Assembly: GCF_026262505.1 (NCBI RefSeq)
Contig: NC_067203.1
Span: 13,962,392-14,026,391, forward strand
Source: Trichomonas vaginalis G3
Lineage: Eukaryota; Parabasalia; Trichomonadida; Trichomonadidae
Length of the DNA stretch: 64,000 nucleotides
Direction: 5' to 3'
The translations under genes and the position numbers were made by a program. Each line of letters opens with the position of its first letter. Positions within the stretch are counted from its first letter, which is position 1. The notes under the pieces are model-generated. The model was not told the DNA's origin, did not search any database, and saw only the letters and a program-made list of their open reading frames with translations. This document shows, in pieces, positions 1-9,368 of the stretch.

Positions 1-2256
1 CAATTCATCACATGGGAAAATTACGAAGAAGAATTATATAAAGTGGAACCATTCACGAAAGATTCATTTTATTCAGCATTAACCCAAGAAACTATATCAG
101 ATAGTGATTATCAAATATATCTCAATGATGCTAAAAATTTTAAGAATAGATTAGAATATTTTATTCATTATTGCAATAAAGATGTTGAAATTATGATTGA
201 CCCAATTGATAAAATTATTGAAGAAACATTTGTTTATAAAATTGACATGCTTCATAATCTTTCTTTATCATCGAATGCTTCAATGATTCGTTACGCTTTA
301 GCATATAAAGACTTTAATCCTAATGAAAAATATCCCGAGGAAGAGATAGAATCAAGTTTTGAATTAACGAAAAAGTATTGGAAATATAAAATTGAATCAT
401 ATAAGAAACAAGATGAAAAAGCAGAAAGGGATACTAAAAATAATGTTTCAATGGATGATTTTCAATACTATCACGATTTAATCCTTTCATCTAAATGCAA
501 AATGTGTGGTAAAGCGTTTACATATGCAAATAAACCAACATTGGATAGAATCGATAATGAAAAACCACATACCAAAGAAAATTGTCAGTTAATGTGTTGT
601 TATTGTAATGTCGTAAAATCAAATAAAGATGAAGATGTTCAACGTTTAAGAATCAATTTAAGAAATTATGCATTAAAAAATAATTTACCAATGACTTTAG
701 ATTCAGTTGAAGCTTATCACATTCTCCGTAATGGAATTACTGGTGGGTTATCAAATGTTCAACATAGAGTAAATCTTAAAGGAATCACTCACATTAATAA
801 ACTTTCATATAGTCCAGAAACTAAAACTGCATCAAATGAGGACACTACCAACATCATGACTCATTTCGTTGGTGTTGATTTTAATTCATTATATCCTTCA
901 TCATTTTCATCTAATCCTCATGATTTCATTCAATATACTGACCATAAAATGTATATGCCAGGAAGATTGAATGGTGTTATCATTTGTGATACAGCAACAA
1001 AGAAAGCAAAAGCACTGGGAATAATTAAGAAGAAAAATACTTTATTCGTGGCTGAAGTAAAGGGTCACATTGATGAAAAATACATTAATGATTACATAAA
1101 CTTTTTACCGATAATAAGAAACTTAGATATTATCACAGATGAAAAAACAATTGGTGGTTTTATGTATAATTACATGAAATCAAACAATCTACCAGTTGAC
1201 CAGAAACAGAGAAAATTAACTCAGTTAGCATCAACACACAACCAATATCAACCATTTTCTTCTTATTATCTTTGGTATCTAATCGACAGATTTCATTTTA
1301 TCATCGATGACATTCAATCAATTTTAACATTTACGAAAAACACTTGTTTTAATGAATTTGCGAACAAATTTATGAACGAAAGACAAAAGGCTGAATTAGA
1401 AGGAAATAAAGGAAAAAGTTTATTTTGCAAGATTTCACTTAATGGATCATATGGTTACGATGCAATGAATACACAAAATTACACAAAGACTAAAATAATG
1501 AATGCACAGAAGGCACGCGTTGCATGTATGGCAAATAAGTTTAAAAACATAAGAGAAATAGGTGAAGATACATATCAAATGATGCTCAAAGATAGATTTT
1601 ATAGATGTGAAACATGTTTACAAGAGGCATTCTTCACTTTAGATAATGCTAAATACTGGTATTTGGTTTTCATTTATGATTTTATGTATAAATGCATGGA
1701 TGTTAATCGTTTTCATTTCATTGAAGGTGATACTGATTCATCTTATTGGGCAATCGCTGGTGATCCAAATCTTCCTAACACTCAAGCATTTCAGGCGATT
1801 GTAACCGATAAACAATTTTATGATAAAAACATTTACAAATTCGCACCTTTTGATTTCTTTTGTTTTGATGAGAAATTTAAACCTAAATTAAAGAATAAAG
1901 CTGAAGAAAAAGCACATGAGAAAAAATTATTGGGTTTAGCAATTGAGAAACAAGGCGATAACATGGTTGCTTTATGCCCTAAGTGTTATACATCATTCAA
2001 CGGTTCAATTGATGGAAGTGATTTTAAAAAGATTGCACAAAAAATGAAAGGAGTTAGTTTACGACAAAATAAACAATTAACACCTAAAAATTATTTGGAT
2101 ATAATAAATGATAAAGTGATATTTGATGGTCAGAATATTAAGGTACAACTTAAAAACAGGTCAATGACTCGCTTAACAATCGGTAAGACTGCATTAACAG
2201 GAGCACACACTAAGGCTGTATGTTGTGAAAATGGATGTTGTATGCCATTTATTTAA
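1..2256 (+). CDS. Family B DNA polymerase of Maverick A (C-terminal part) with HNH insert
   Basis: Protein-primed type family B DNA polymerase, expected to replicate the element. The frame is open from base 1, so the N-terminal exonuclease lies outside the window. Visible in order: an ExoIII-like YCNKDVEIM near the start; a zinc-binding HNH-like insert (CKMC, then LDRIDN, then CCYCN) around residues 165-205; polymerase motif A as DFNSLYPS; motif B as KISLNGSYGY; motif C as EGDTDSSY. A further CPKC/CC pair lies near the C-terminus. The HNH insert between exonuclease and palm is unusual and is absent from element B's polymerase. The integrase-like region follows in the same direction after 101 bp. 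Assignment to PolB is secure; the role in element replication comes from family knowledge. Confidence 0.92.
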   Translation, partial: QFITWENYEEELYKVEPFTKDSFYSALTQETISDSDYQIYLNDAKNFKNRLEYFIHYCNKDVEIMIDPIDKIIEETFVYKIDMLHNLSLSSNASMIRYALAYKDFNPNEKYPEEEIESSFELTKKYWKYKIESYKKQDEKAERDTKNNVSMDDFQYYHDLILSSKCKMCGKAFTYANKPTLDRIDNEKPHTKENCQLMCCYCNVVKSNKDEDVQRLRINLRNYALKNNLPMTLDSVEAYHILRNGITGGLSNVQHRVNLKGITHINKLSYSPETKTASNEDTTNIMTHFVGVDFNSLYPSSFSSNPHDFIQYTDHKMYMPGRLNGVIICDTATKKAKALGIIKKKNTLFVAEVKGHIDEKYINDYINFLPIIRNLDIITDEKTIGGFMYNYMKSNNLPVDQKQRKLTQLASTHNQYQPFSSYYLWYLIDRFHFIIDDIQSILTFTKNTCFNEFANKFMNERQKAELEGNKGKSLFCKISLNGSYGYDAMNTQNYTKTKIMNAQKARVACMANKFKNIREIGEDTYQMMLKDRFYRCETCLQEAFFTLDNAKYWYLVFIYDFMYKCMDVNRFHFIEGDTDSSYWAIAGDPNLPNTQAFQAIVTDKQFYDKNIYKFAPFDFFCFDEKFKPKLKNKAEEKAHEKKLLGLAIEKQGDNMVALCPKCYTSFNGSIDGSDFKKIAQKMKGVSLRQNKQLTPKNYLDIINDKVIFDGQNIKVQLKNRSMTRLTIGKTALTGAHTKAVCCENGCCMPFI

Positions 2257-2357
2257 TGAAATGCCACAGAAGAGACAAAAGGAACCGTTGAATGATGGTT
2301 TTGATTCTTGATCAAAGAGGTGGGCACCCTTAAAACATTTATTTTATTTTTATATAA

Positions 2358-3874
2358 ATGGATAACGTAGATTTAGAAAATTTAATTGATGATTTAGTAC
2401 GTGATCAAAATTTTCTTAGTTATTATGATTTAAAAGCATATCTCCAAAAATATGATGAAAATATAACGGATGATGATATAGATTATTATTATTCATATTA
2501 TGATAATGAATTTTTGAAATATCATAATGAAATAATTTCTAAAATTAAAGATAAAATTAAAAATAATGAATATACAAAGGAAAAAACTAAATCACAACTT
2601 AAACATTTGAAAGATTTCAAAAATGAAGTATTAACAGAAGAAGATATTGATGAATTATATAAATTATATAATCCTGAGCCACAAAAAACAAAGAAACAAA
2701 ACGCCCGGGTCCTTCAGACCAAAAATGATGCACAAGCTTTAATTTATGATTCATTAGTTAAACCACATTCAGCCCAACTTTTAAATAAAGATCAACTTTT
2801 GGAATTCATCCTTCAACATAAACTCGAAGCAGGAAAGTATATCAAACCTTTATATACAGCATATTTAAAACAAATGAATAAAATACATCCGGAATTAATG
2901 AAGGAGGGAATGAATTCCAAAACTTCATCATCCAAAATCAAAGCAGATAAAATTAAACCACTCACAACACCAAAACCTCCAGCAGTAGTACCTCCTCCTT
3001 CAGTTAATCCTTCATCATTCACTTTATTATATCCATTTCAAACATTAAAGAAACAAAAAGATTTTAAAAAGGGTTTCAAGATATTAAATAAACCAACTGA
3101 CCCAAAAATTCAACCGTTAAAGGAAAAATTTAGTCGCCCTCATTTGCACCATATCCATATTCATACGAAATCGATCATTTAGAATATTCAAAAGGAAACG
3201 TTACTTATTTATTTGCCATTAACATTAACACAAGATATTTATATTGCATTCCGGTGAAGGGAAAATAGAACAGGAAACAAGAAGAGCTATTCAATACTTA
3301 CTAGATCATGAAAGAGTAGATAATATCAGGGGTGATAGTGATAAAGGATTTCAGGCAGCTATGGCTCATTATTTCCCACAAATTAATTTTTACTTTTCAT
3401 CCTCTCCATATACGTTTCATAATAAAATAGTTGATGCGGTAATGAGAACTCTTAGAGATGCGTTAGGGGTTAACGGTCAGATATACTGGCGATGGAAATC
3501 ATGACTCCATCATACAGCAGTTAGTATATTATTACAATAATACATGGCATAGAACTATAAACATGAAACCAGTGGAAATGAAAAATGATATTTCAAAAGA
3601 ATGGGAATATATTAGAAAGCAAATGGAAAGGTTGAATGATGTTAAACGTGAACAAATTAATTCGGGGCTCATGAATTTTAAACAAGGGGATAAAGTTTTG
3701 ATTCATCTCGATTATGGAAAAACTGATAAATCAATGACAAAAAGAAGACGAAGATTTGACACAATAGCTGAATTTGTTAGATATATTAACGGTAATGTAT
3801 TAGTTGAAGTTGACAATAAATTAATAGAAATTCCGATTTATTTTATTACTCCATTATATTTAAATAATATTTAA
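2358..3874 (+). pseudogene. Retroviral-type (rve) integrase region of Maverick A, broken
   Basis: This region matches the integrase of element B (34,142-35,218) along its length. An N-terminal, lysine-rich, partly helical section is followed by a catalytic core with IRGDSDKGF and VMRTLRDALG, which parallel SDQDSAY and IRTLRDLN in the other copy. A C-terminal section with KQGDKVLIHLDYGK and an EFVRYINGNVLVEV stretch follows. It is not in one frame and carries about two to three breaks, so it is treated as a relic. In Mavericks this enzyme inserts the element and makes the short target duplication. Its place directly behind PolB, on the same strand, fits an element gene block. Confidence 0.8.
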
Positions 3875-3893
3875 TTTTTTTATTTCGTAAGAA

Positions 3894-4166
3894 ATGAGTG
3901 ACAACGAAGCAGCCAAGAGTCCAGACGATGAATATAAAAAGAAACTAAACAGAATTAAATCAAAAATATGCTATTACAAAAAGAAGCCACAATGTGGTGA
4001 GGTTGAAAACGATCAAGAGAGGAAAGAAATAATCGAAAAATTAAAAACTTACCGTTCAATCCTTAAACTGAGTGAGGCAAAAATAAAAGAATTTAATAGA
4101 ATAAATAAATTGATTGGAAGAGATGAATTTAATAAAGATGAATTTTTAAACTCAATCCAAATTTAA
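3894..4166 (+). CDS. Small lysine-rich helical protein, unknown
   Basis: A 90-residue protein that starts 19 bp after the integrase region and reads the same way. It is highly charged, with a lysine-rich middle (KKLNRIKSKI, YYKKKPQ) and a helical C-terminal half (EIIEKLKTYRSILKLSEAKIKEF) that could form a short coiled coil. I recognise no domain. Its end overlaps tail to tail with the end of the next minus-strand gene. A nucleic-acid-binding accessory protein of the element is possible but only a guess from charge. Confidence 0.55.
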   Translation: MSDNEAAKSPDDEYKKKLNRIKSKICYYKKKPQCGEVENDQERKEIIEKLKTYRSILKLSEAKIKEFNRINKLIGRDEFNKDEFLNSIQI

Positions 4167-4302
4167 TTTTTATTTTTCTTTGGTACACGTCATCTTTGAC
4201 CGAACGAATGAGGCGAAGTTGTTTGTTATACTGTATGTACTCGTATTCTTCATTTATGGCTTCATGAACGATAGTAGTTGTTGTGTTCTCTGATGTTGAC
4301 AT
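4129..4302 (-). CDS. Small unknown protein sharing a leader with the KilA-N gene
   Basis: A 57-residue frame starting MSTSENTTTT. The 20 or so bases upstream of its ATG are nearly identical to those before the KilA-N gene at 4,984, so the two starts look duplicated with their leader. The protein (EYEYIQYNKQLRLIRSVKDD) weakly recalls the start of a KilA-N domain but is too short to hold one. Its last residues overlap the tail of the plus-strand gene. It may be a truncated duplicate of the neighbour; confidence that it is expressed is low. Confidence 0.4.
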   Translation of the reverse strand: MSTSENTTTTIVHEAINEEYEYIQYNKQLRLIRSVKDDVYQRKIKIKFGLSLKIHLY

Positions 4303-4375
4303 TACTGTCTTTACATACAAAATAAATAAAACTAACTTTATTTTCTGACTTTCACAAAAGACAAAAATAAACGCT

Positions 4376-4984
4376 TTACATGTATTTTTCAGCAACTTCG
4401 TCAAATAATTTTATAGCTTTATCTATCTCATCTACTTCAAATTTCTTTACCTTTCGTGGGAGCACCATACATTTTCTCAAAAACTTCAAGCAGTTCTGTT
4501 TCAGCAGCTCTCATATCATTAACAAACACAACCTTGACTCTATTGACTGTACTGTCATATCTTTGAGTTATATTATATGTCCTTCCTATCTTATATCTTT
4601 TGTGTTGAAGTCCTTCGGTTTCTGAACGATGTAAAGTAAGCCTTCACTGCAACGTTCTGAGTCGAATGAACCATAAGTTATGAAGTTATATCCAACAACT
4701 GGGTCTAACCATAACAAAACTATTGGTATAAGACTTTTGTCTATAAGATATGCTCTTGTTCCATGAAATGCTACTGATATCATAAGCTCAGGATTTCTTG
4801 TCAAAATTTTCTGAGTTGAAGCATTTCTAACCCAGTCGTTTGTTTTCTTTTCAGATGGAGATATAATGTCTGACAAAGAATATTTGTTGTATTTCTTTGA
4901 GTATCTTACGTTTAAATCACCTATTCTAACCACTTTGGTGTCATCGTCTATCTTTCTAACTGTTTCAAACTCAATGTTTGTCAT
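4376..4984 (-). pseudogene. KilA-N plus T5orf172-type protein of Maverick A, broken
   Basis: The N-terminal part reads as a KilA-N DNA-binding domain: VVRIGDLNVRYSKKYNKYS, then NDWVRNASTQKIL, then IDKSLIPIVLLWLDP. The downstream part has the T5orf172 (GIY-YIG-like) signature: LLYIVQKPKD, YKIGRTYNITQRYDS and AAETELLEVFEKMYG. This pairing is well known in large DNA viruses and phages but unusual in a Polinton. The coding region is no longer in one frame, with about one or two breaks. The start at 4,984 is chosen because the preceding bases match the leader of the small gene at 4,302. The role is probably regulatory or DNA-processing, inferred from the family. Confidence 0.7.
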
Positions 4985-5055
4985 TACTGTCTTTACATAC
5001 AAAACAAAAAAAGATATAAAAATAAAATTAGCGTCAATGGTTTTCTAACTAATGA

Positions 5056-5600
5056 ATTATTTTTGAAGAACTGAAGGTGTCACTATGTCACTATGTGTCA
5101 CTCGGTAATTTAACTTCTCTGAAAAATAGTGACAACATGACATTTTGACAACATGACATTTTGACAACATAGTGGGATTAATGAGGAAGGCACTTATTCA
5201 TTATTTTTGAAGAACTGAAGGTGTCACTATGTCACTATGTGTCACTCGGTAATTTAACTTCTCTGAAAAATAGTGACAACATGACATTTTGACAACATGA
5301 CATTTTGACAACATAGTGGGATTAATGAGGAAGGCACTTATTCATTATTTTTGAAGAACTGAAGGTGTCACTATGTCACTATGTGTCACTCGGTAATTTA
5401 ACTTCTCTGAAAAATAGTGACAACATGACATTTTGACAACATGACATTTTGACAACATAGTGGGATTAATGAGGAAGGCACTTATTCATTATTTTTGAAG
5501 AACTGAAGGTGTCACTATGTCACTATGTGTCACTCGGTAATTTAACTTCTCTGAAAAATAGTGACAACATGACATTTTGACAACATAGTGGGATTAATGC
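5056..5600. repeat. Tandem array, four 144-bp units, left arm of inverted pair in element A
   Basis: Copies begin at 5,056, 5,200, 5,344 and 5,488, so the period is exactly 144 bp. The last copy is a little shorter. Each unit has a run of GTCAC words (GTCACTATGTCACTATGTGTC) and a run of GACAACATGACATTTT words. The copies are almost identical, which implies recent amplification or gene conversion. The same unit occurs in the opposite orientation at 8,045-8,896, on the other side of the primase-helicase genes. The GTCAC and GACAA words look like multiple protein-binding sites. A replication origin or recombination arm is possible. Confidence 0.9.
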
Positions 5601-5622
5601 AAAAATAAATTCAAATCATACT

Positions 5623-6981
5623 TTATAAAGCTTCATTTACAGGTATTTCATCGTCAGTAAATGAATCCTCATTATCGTTTGGTTCAACCTGTTTATATAA
5701 TCCTTTCATTTCTTCTTTCAAAACATAATACCATGTCTGTTTACCATCTATTCTTCTCTGTTTCTTATCACATTTATCTTTAATGCTCATTTGAAAATTC
5801 TTGTCTTTCATGTCTGATGGTTTGCAGAATAAAGCATTTTTACACGTCATACCTGCACACAATTCATCATAATGTGTATTTATCCATACATCTAAAGGAT
5901 TTGATGATAATTCAATTAAATCTTGTTTGGCTTCAGTCATCGGAATGATTCGTACATTAAATGATGAAAGGTCATATTGCATAAAATATGTTAAAAGGTT
6001 ATCATAAAATTCCTTTGTGCATGAATTCATCAAATCCTTGAAGTAATCAAATTGACCCTTAAATTTACCATTAACTCTTAAAACTACATATCTTCTGTCT
6101 CCAACTTCAATTTTGACAGGGTAGACGTTATTAGTTACGAAAATGAAGTTTGCAACATTCTGAGCAGTTCTTCTGGGTTGATTCTTTTCATTAATTCTAA
6201 TCTCATTATCCGTTATAATTGATTTCAAAGCGTTGAAGTTTGCGAGTCTGTCTTCACCAACATTCTTGAGTTCATTAAGTACAAGAAACATTTTATTCTC
6301 AACTACTGAATTAAAATTACCCGTTAACTCACTTATTTCAGTAATGTTTTTGCATGAATAACCGGCAAGAAGTTCAGAAATAATGTCAGTGAATCTGTTT
6401 TTACCTGTTCCCTGAAGTCCTTTCAAAATAATTGCTGTTTCATTCTTGATTCCAGGATGTTGAATCATTGATGCAATCCAGCCGAGTAGGTATTTATACA
6501 CTTCATTGTTATTATCACAAATGGCTTCTTTAATGAAATTCATAAACATCTCAATTTTTGAGTAATCAAGCTTTTCGAGAATGTTGTATTTATAACCCTG
6601 AAACGTTGAGAAAACATCAGGGGAATCAGATTTAAAGCAAACACCCTCAACTGTTAATGAAGACAATTGATTTAGTAGTACGTCCCATGCTGTTATTGTT
6701 TTACCTTCTTCTTTAAATAATTTAATCATTTTAAGTGACTCTTTCATGTTTGACTGAAGAACGAATGATATTTGATTCATTTTGTCGTGGATGTTGTAAT
6801 CTTTTTGAATGAAGTATTTGTTTCCACAATCTACAAAACGAATTACACGTGATAAATCCTCAATTACTTCAGAACTGTTTTTATACTGATGATTTTCAGC
6901 CTTGCGTCTAATATCTGTTATCAAAAACGAGTCATCAAGTTTTATATCAAATGTTATTTTTGGCTTACGTAATAAAGGCAA
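5623..6981 (-). CDS. Superfamily 3 (D5-like) helicase of Maverick A
   Basis: A 452-residue protein with the three core motifs of superfamily 3 helicases: Walker A as LKGLQGTGKNRF, Walker B as NKMFLVLNELKN, and motif C as NFIFVTNN followed by the arginine-containing VGDRRYVV. This is the ATPase found in the C-terminal half of poxvirus D5 and phage or plasmid primase-helicases. It would unwind DNA at replication. The primase region lies just upstream on the same strand (43 bp away), so the two halves of a D5-like primase-helicase sit side by side. The tail is acidic (DNEDSFTDDE). The pair is enclosed by the inverted 144-bp repeat arrays. Confidence 0.88.
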   Translation of the reverse strand: MPLLRKPKITFDIKLDDSFLITDIRRKAENHQYKNSSEVIEDLSRVIRFVDCGNKYFIQKDYNIHDKMNQISFVLQSNMKESLKMIKLFKEEGKTITAWDVLLNQLSSLTVEGVCFKSDSPDVFSTFQGYKYNILEKLDYSKIEMFMNFIKEAICDNNNEVYKYLLGWIASMIQHPGIKNETAIILKGLQGTGKNRFTDIISELLAGYSCKNITEISELTGNFNSVVENKMFLVLNELKNVGEDRLANFNALKSIITDNEIRINEKNQPRRTAQNVANFIFVTNNVYPVKIEVGDRRYVVLRVNGKFKGQFDYFKDLMNSCTKEFYDNLLTYFMQYDLSSFNVRIIPMTEAKQDLIELSSNPLDVWINTHYDELCAGMTCKNALFCKPSDMKDKNFQMSIKDKCDKKQRRIDGKQTWYYVLKEEMKGLYKQVEPNDNEDSFTDDEIPVNEAL

Positions 6982-7024
6982 ACATATTCATCATAATATT
7001 CCTTTTGATATAGTTTTAGAATCT

Positions 7025-7991
7025 TCACAAAACAAATGGAGAAGTCATTAAATGTGCATATCTACTACGTGCTTTTTCAAAATTACTTTTTGCATTTTCT
7101 GTTAAATTGCAGAAGTTATAAACGTTATCGTATGCTTCATTAATCAAATGATTAGGTAACGAATTAATTGCTTGAAACAGTGTGAATAATGTTATTTCTT
7201 TTTCTAAATTCATGTTTCCACCGTCATTATGTACTTCAAAATCACAGATGCCATCAACTATGCTCTGGGCAAGTTTATCGTCAATGTTTACATCTTTGTT
7301 TTCATTCATGATAGTCTTTATTTCTTCGTTCTTCTGTTCAACTTTTACCTTAATATTCAAATCATTTAATATATCATTCACTGTTCTAGTTAATGTTGAA
7401 TCATAACTTCCACGAATGAATGAGTATGTTTTGATTGGTTCTGTTGCATTCTTGCGAACTCTTGAATCAGCCATAACCACTAAAGAACGCTTTGAATCAT
7501 CCATAGAAGTCATTATGTCAATATCATAATCATTGCAGGAATAACATTTAATCATTCTGTTCGAAAATGTGAAGACCTCCTGAAGCGGTTTTAACGATAA
7601 CATCTTTATCCGAAAGTTTTGATAGAATGTCTTTTCTAACTGTTTCTTTAAGTTCATCATTGTACGATTTATTGATATCAACATCTATAATCGTTAAATT
7701 CGAAATTTTATTTACTAATAAAGCCATACCAGTTTTCCTTCCTCTTCCTCCATCGTATTTGAGGTAGTTATGTAAATCAATCTTGTTTTCACCAATTCTT
7801 TCGTTGAGGGTTTTAGTTTCTGCCATAACTAATTCCTCAACTAATGAATCAATAACTTTTTCATCAGAAACGATATAGTTGCTGTTGTTGTTTGTTGCCA
7901 CAACTAATTCCTCAGCTAATTCCTCAACTAATGAATCAATAACTTTTTCATCAGAAACGATATAGTTGCTGTTGTTGTTTGTTGCTGTCAT
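7025..7991 (-). pseudogene. AEP/prim-pol type primase of Maverick A, broken
   Basis: The prim-pol signature is visible: NLTIIDVDINKS supplies the two metal-binding aspartates, and VKTASGGLHIF supplies the SGG-H motif of archaeo-eukaryotic primases in the bifunctional primase-polymerase family. The N-terminus has a near-perfect internal duplication of about 25 residues (ATNNNSNYIVSDEKVIDSL twice), also repeated in the DNA. The C-terminal half is helical and resembles the linker before a D5 helicase. The region is not in one frame; about one break. With the helicase directly downstream it forms a replicative primase-helicase unit. The assignment rests on the two motifs and the neighbour. Confidence 0.75.
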
Positions 7992-8044
7992 TTATATAGG
8001 AATAAAAAAATAAAAATAATTTTAAAACTAACTTTATTTTTGCA

Positions 8045-8896
8045 TTAATCCCACTATGTTGTCAAAATGTCATGTTGTCAAAATGTCATGTTGTCACTAT
8101 TTTTCAGAGAAGTTAAATTACCGAGTGACACATAGTGACATAGTGACACCTTCAGTTCTTCAAAAATAATGAATAAATGCCTTCCTCATTAACGTAAACA
8201 TTAACGTAAACATGAACGTAAACATGAACGTAAACATTAACGTAAACATTAACGTAAACATTAACGATAATAAATGCCTTCCCCATTAATCCCACTATGT
8301 TGTCAAAATGTCATGTTGTCACTATTTTTCAGAGAAGTTAAATTACCGAGTGACACATAGTGACATAGTGACACCTTCAGTTCTTCAAAAATAATGAATA
8401 AGTGCCTTCCTCATTAACGTAAACATTAACGTAAACATTAACGTAAACATGAACGTAAACATGAACGTAAACATGAACGTAAACATTAACGTAAACATTA
8501 ACGTAAACATTAACGATAATAAATGCCTTCCTCATTAATCCCACTATGTTGTCAAAATGTCATGTTGTCACTATTTTTCAGAGAAGTTAAATTACCGAGT
8601 GACACATAGTGACATAGTGACACCTTCAGTTCTTCAAAAATAATGAATAAATGCCTTCCTCATTAACGTAAACATTAACGTAAACATGAACGATAAATAT
8701 ATATTTCCATGTCATGTTGTCAAAATGTCATGTTGTCACTATTTTTCAGAGAAGTTAAATTACCGAGTGACACATAGTGACATAGTGACACCTTCAGTTC
8801 TTCAAAAATAATGAATAAATGCCTTCCTCATTAATCCCACTATGTTGTCAAAATGTCATGTTGTCACTATTTTTCAGAGAAGTTAAATTACCGAGT
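8045..8896. repeat. Inverted copies of the 144-bp unit, right arm in element A, with 12-bp inserts
   Basis: About five copies, complete and partial, of the unit seen at 5,056-5,600, here in reverse orientation. They start near 8,045, 8,287, 8,537, 8,712 and 8,832. Between copies lie short arrays built from AACGTAAACATT and AACGTAAACATG (8,192-8,265, 8,417-8,510 and about 8,667-8,690), which the left arm lacks. Together with the left array it brackets the primase and helicase genes. The final copy is cut off after its ACCGAG word, just before the gene ending at 8,924. Confidence 0.88.
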
Positions 8897-8923
8897 AGCA
8901 GTGAAATAAAATTTTGTTATCAG

Positions 8924-9106
8924 TTATTTTATCATCGTTTTATTAAGTTCATCTTTAGTTAATAATTTGAATGGATTCGCTAATGTTCCACCTTGAGTCA
9001 CATCACCTGCCCTGACTAATTGTGAAGAACCTGGGATAATTACTCCACGAAATGATTTCATTGGTATCATTAATTTAGAAATAGTTGGCTTAATTAATTT
9101 TGTCAT
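8924..9106 (-). CDS. Small unknown Maverick protein ending in an FKLLT motif
   Basis: A 60-residue basic protein, MTKLIKPTISKLMIPMKSF at the start. Near its C-terminus it has NPFKLLTKDELNKTM, which closely parallels FKLLTRQQLEKLLK in the neighbouring small gene at 9,156-9,290. The shared tail suggests two related small proteins arranged in tandem on the minus strand. I recognise no wider family. It lies between the right repeat arm and the fibre gene; a structural or packaging-associated role is conceivable but not supported by sequence. Confidence 0.5.
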   Translation of the reverse strand: MTKLIKPTISKLMIPMKSFRGVIIPGSSQLVRAGDVTQGGTLANPFKLLTKDELNKTMIK

Positions 9107-9155
9107 TTATGATAAAAATAAAATTGCATAATTTAAATTTTTCTTTCTCATTTTC

Positions 9156-9290
9156 TCATTTTTTATCCTGTTTTGGTTTCAGCAACTTTTCAAGTTGTTG
9201 TCTTGTCAGTAACTTGAATTTTAACTTTGGATCAAATATTGGGTTTCCATCTTTATCTCTTCCAATAACACCATATGGTAGAATCTTCAT
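9156..9290 (-). CDS. Small unknown Maverick protein, paralogue of its neighbour
   Basis: A 44-residue frame starting MKILPYGVIGRDKDGNP and ending in a lysine-rich tail. It carries FKLLTRQQLEKLL, matching the tail motif of the 60-residue protein next to it. The start codon is preceded by an A/T-rich leader like those of the other element genes. It sits 49 bp from the next gene downstream on the same strand. The function is unknown. Confidence 0.5.
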   Translation of the reverse strand: MKILPYGVIGRDKDGNPIFDPKLKFKLLTRQQLEKLLKPKQDKK

Positions 9291-9344
9291 TTATACTAAA
9301 ATAAAAATTTAAATTATTCCGTTCACTCTTTTGGAGCTCCTAAA

Positions 9345-9359
9345 GTTTGTTTCACAAAC
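9345..9359. repeat. Short hairpin at the 3' end of fibre gene A
   Basis: A 6-bp stem with a TTC loop (GTTTGT TTC ACAAAC), preceded by a CTCTTTTGGAG word that is also present at the matching place behind fibre gene B. It looks like a weaker member of the hairpin family described for element B. It lies just downstream of the fibre stop codon. Confidence 0.5.
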
Positions 9360-9368
9360 ATTGAGCGT

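Noticed and set aside
7182-7406. Plus-strand frames opposite the primase, helicase, fibre and IFT140 genes
   Set aside because: Their proteins are low in complexity, lack family motifs and lie wholly opposite well-supported genes, so they are shadows.
5056-8896. Repeat arrays as a possible CRISPR
   Set aside because: Units are 144 bp in direct tandem with no unique spacers, the genome is eukaryotic, and no Cas-like gene is nearby.
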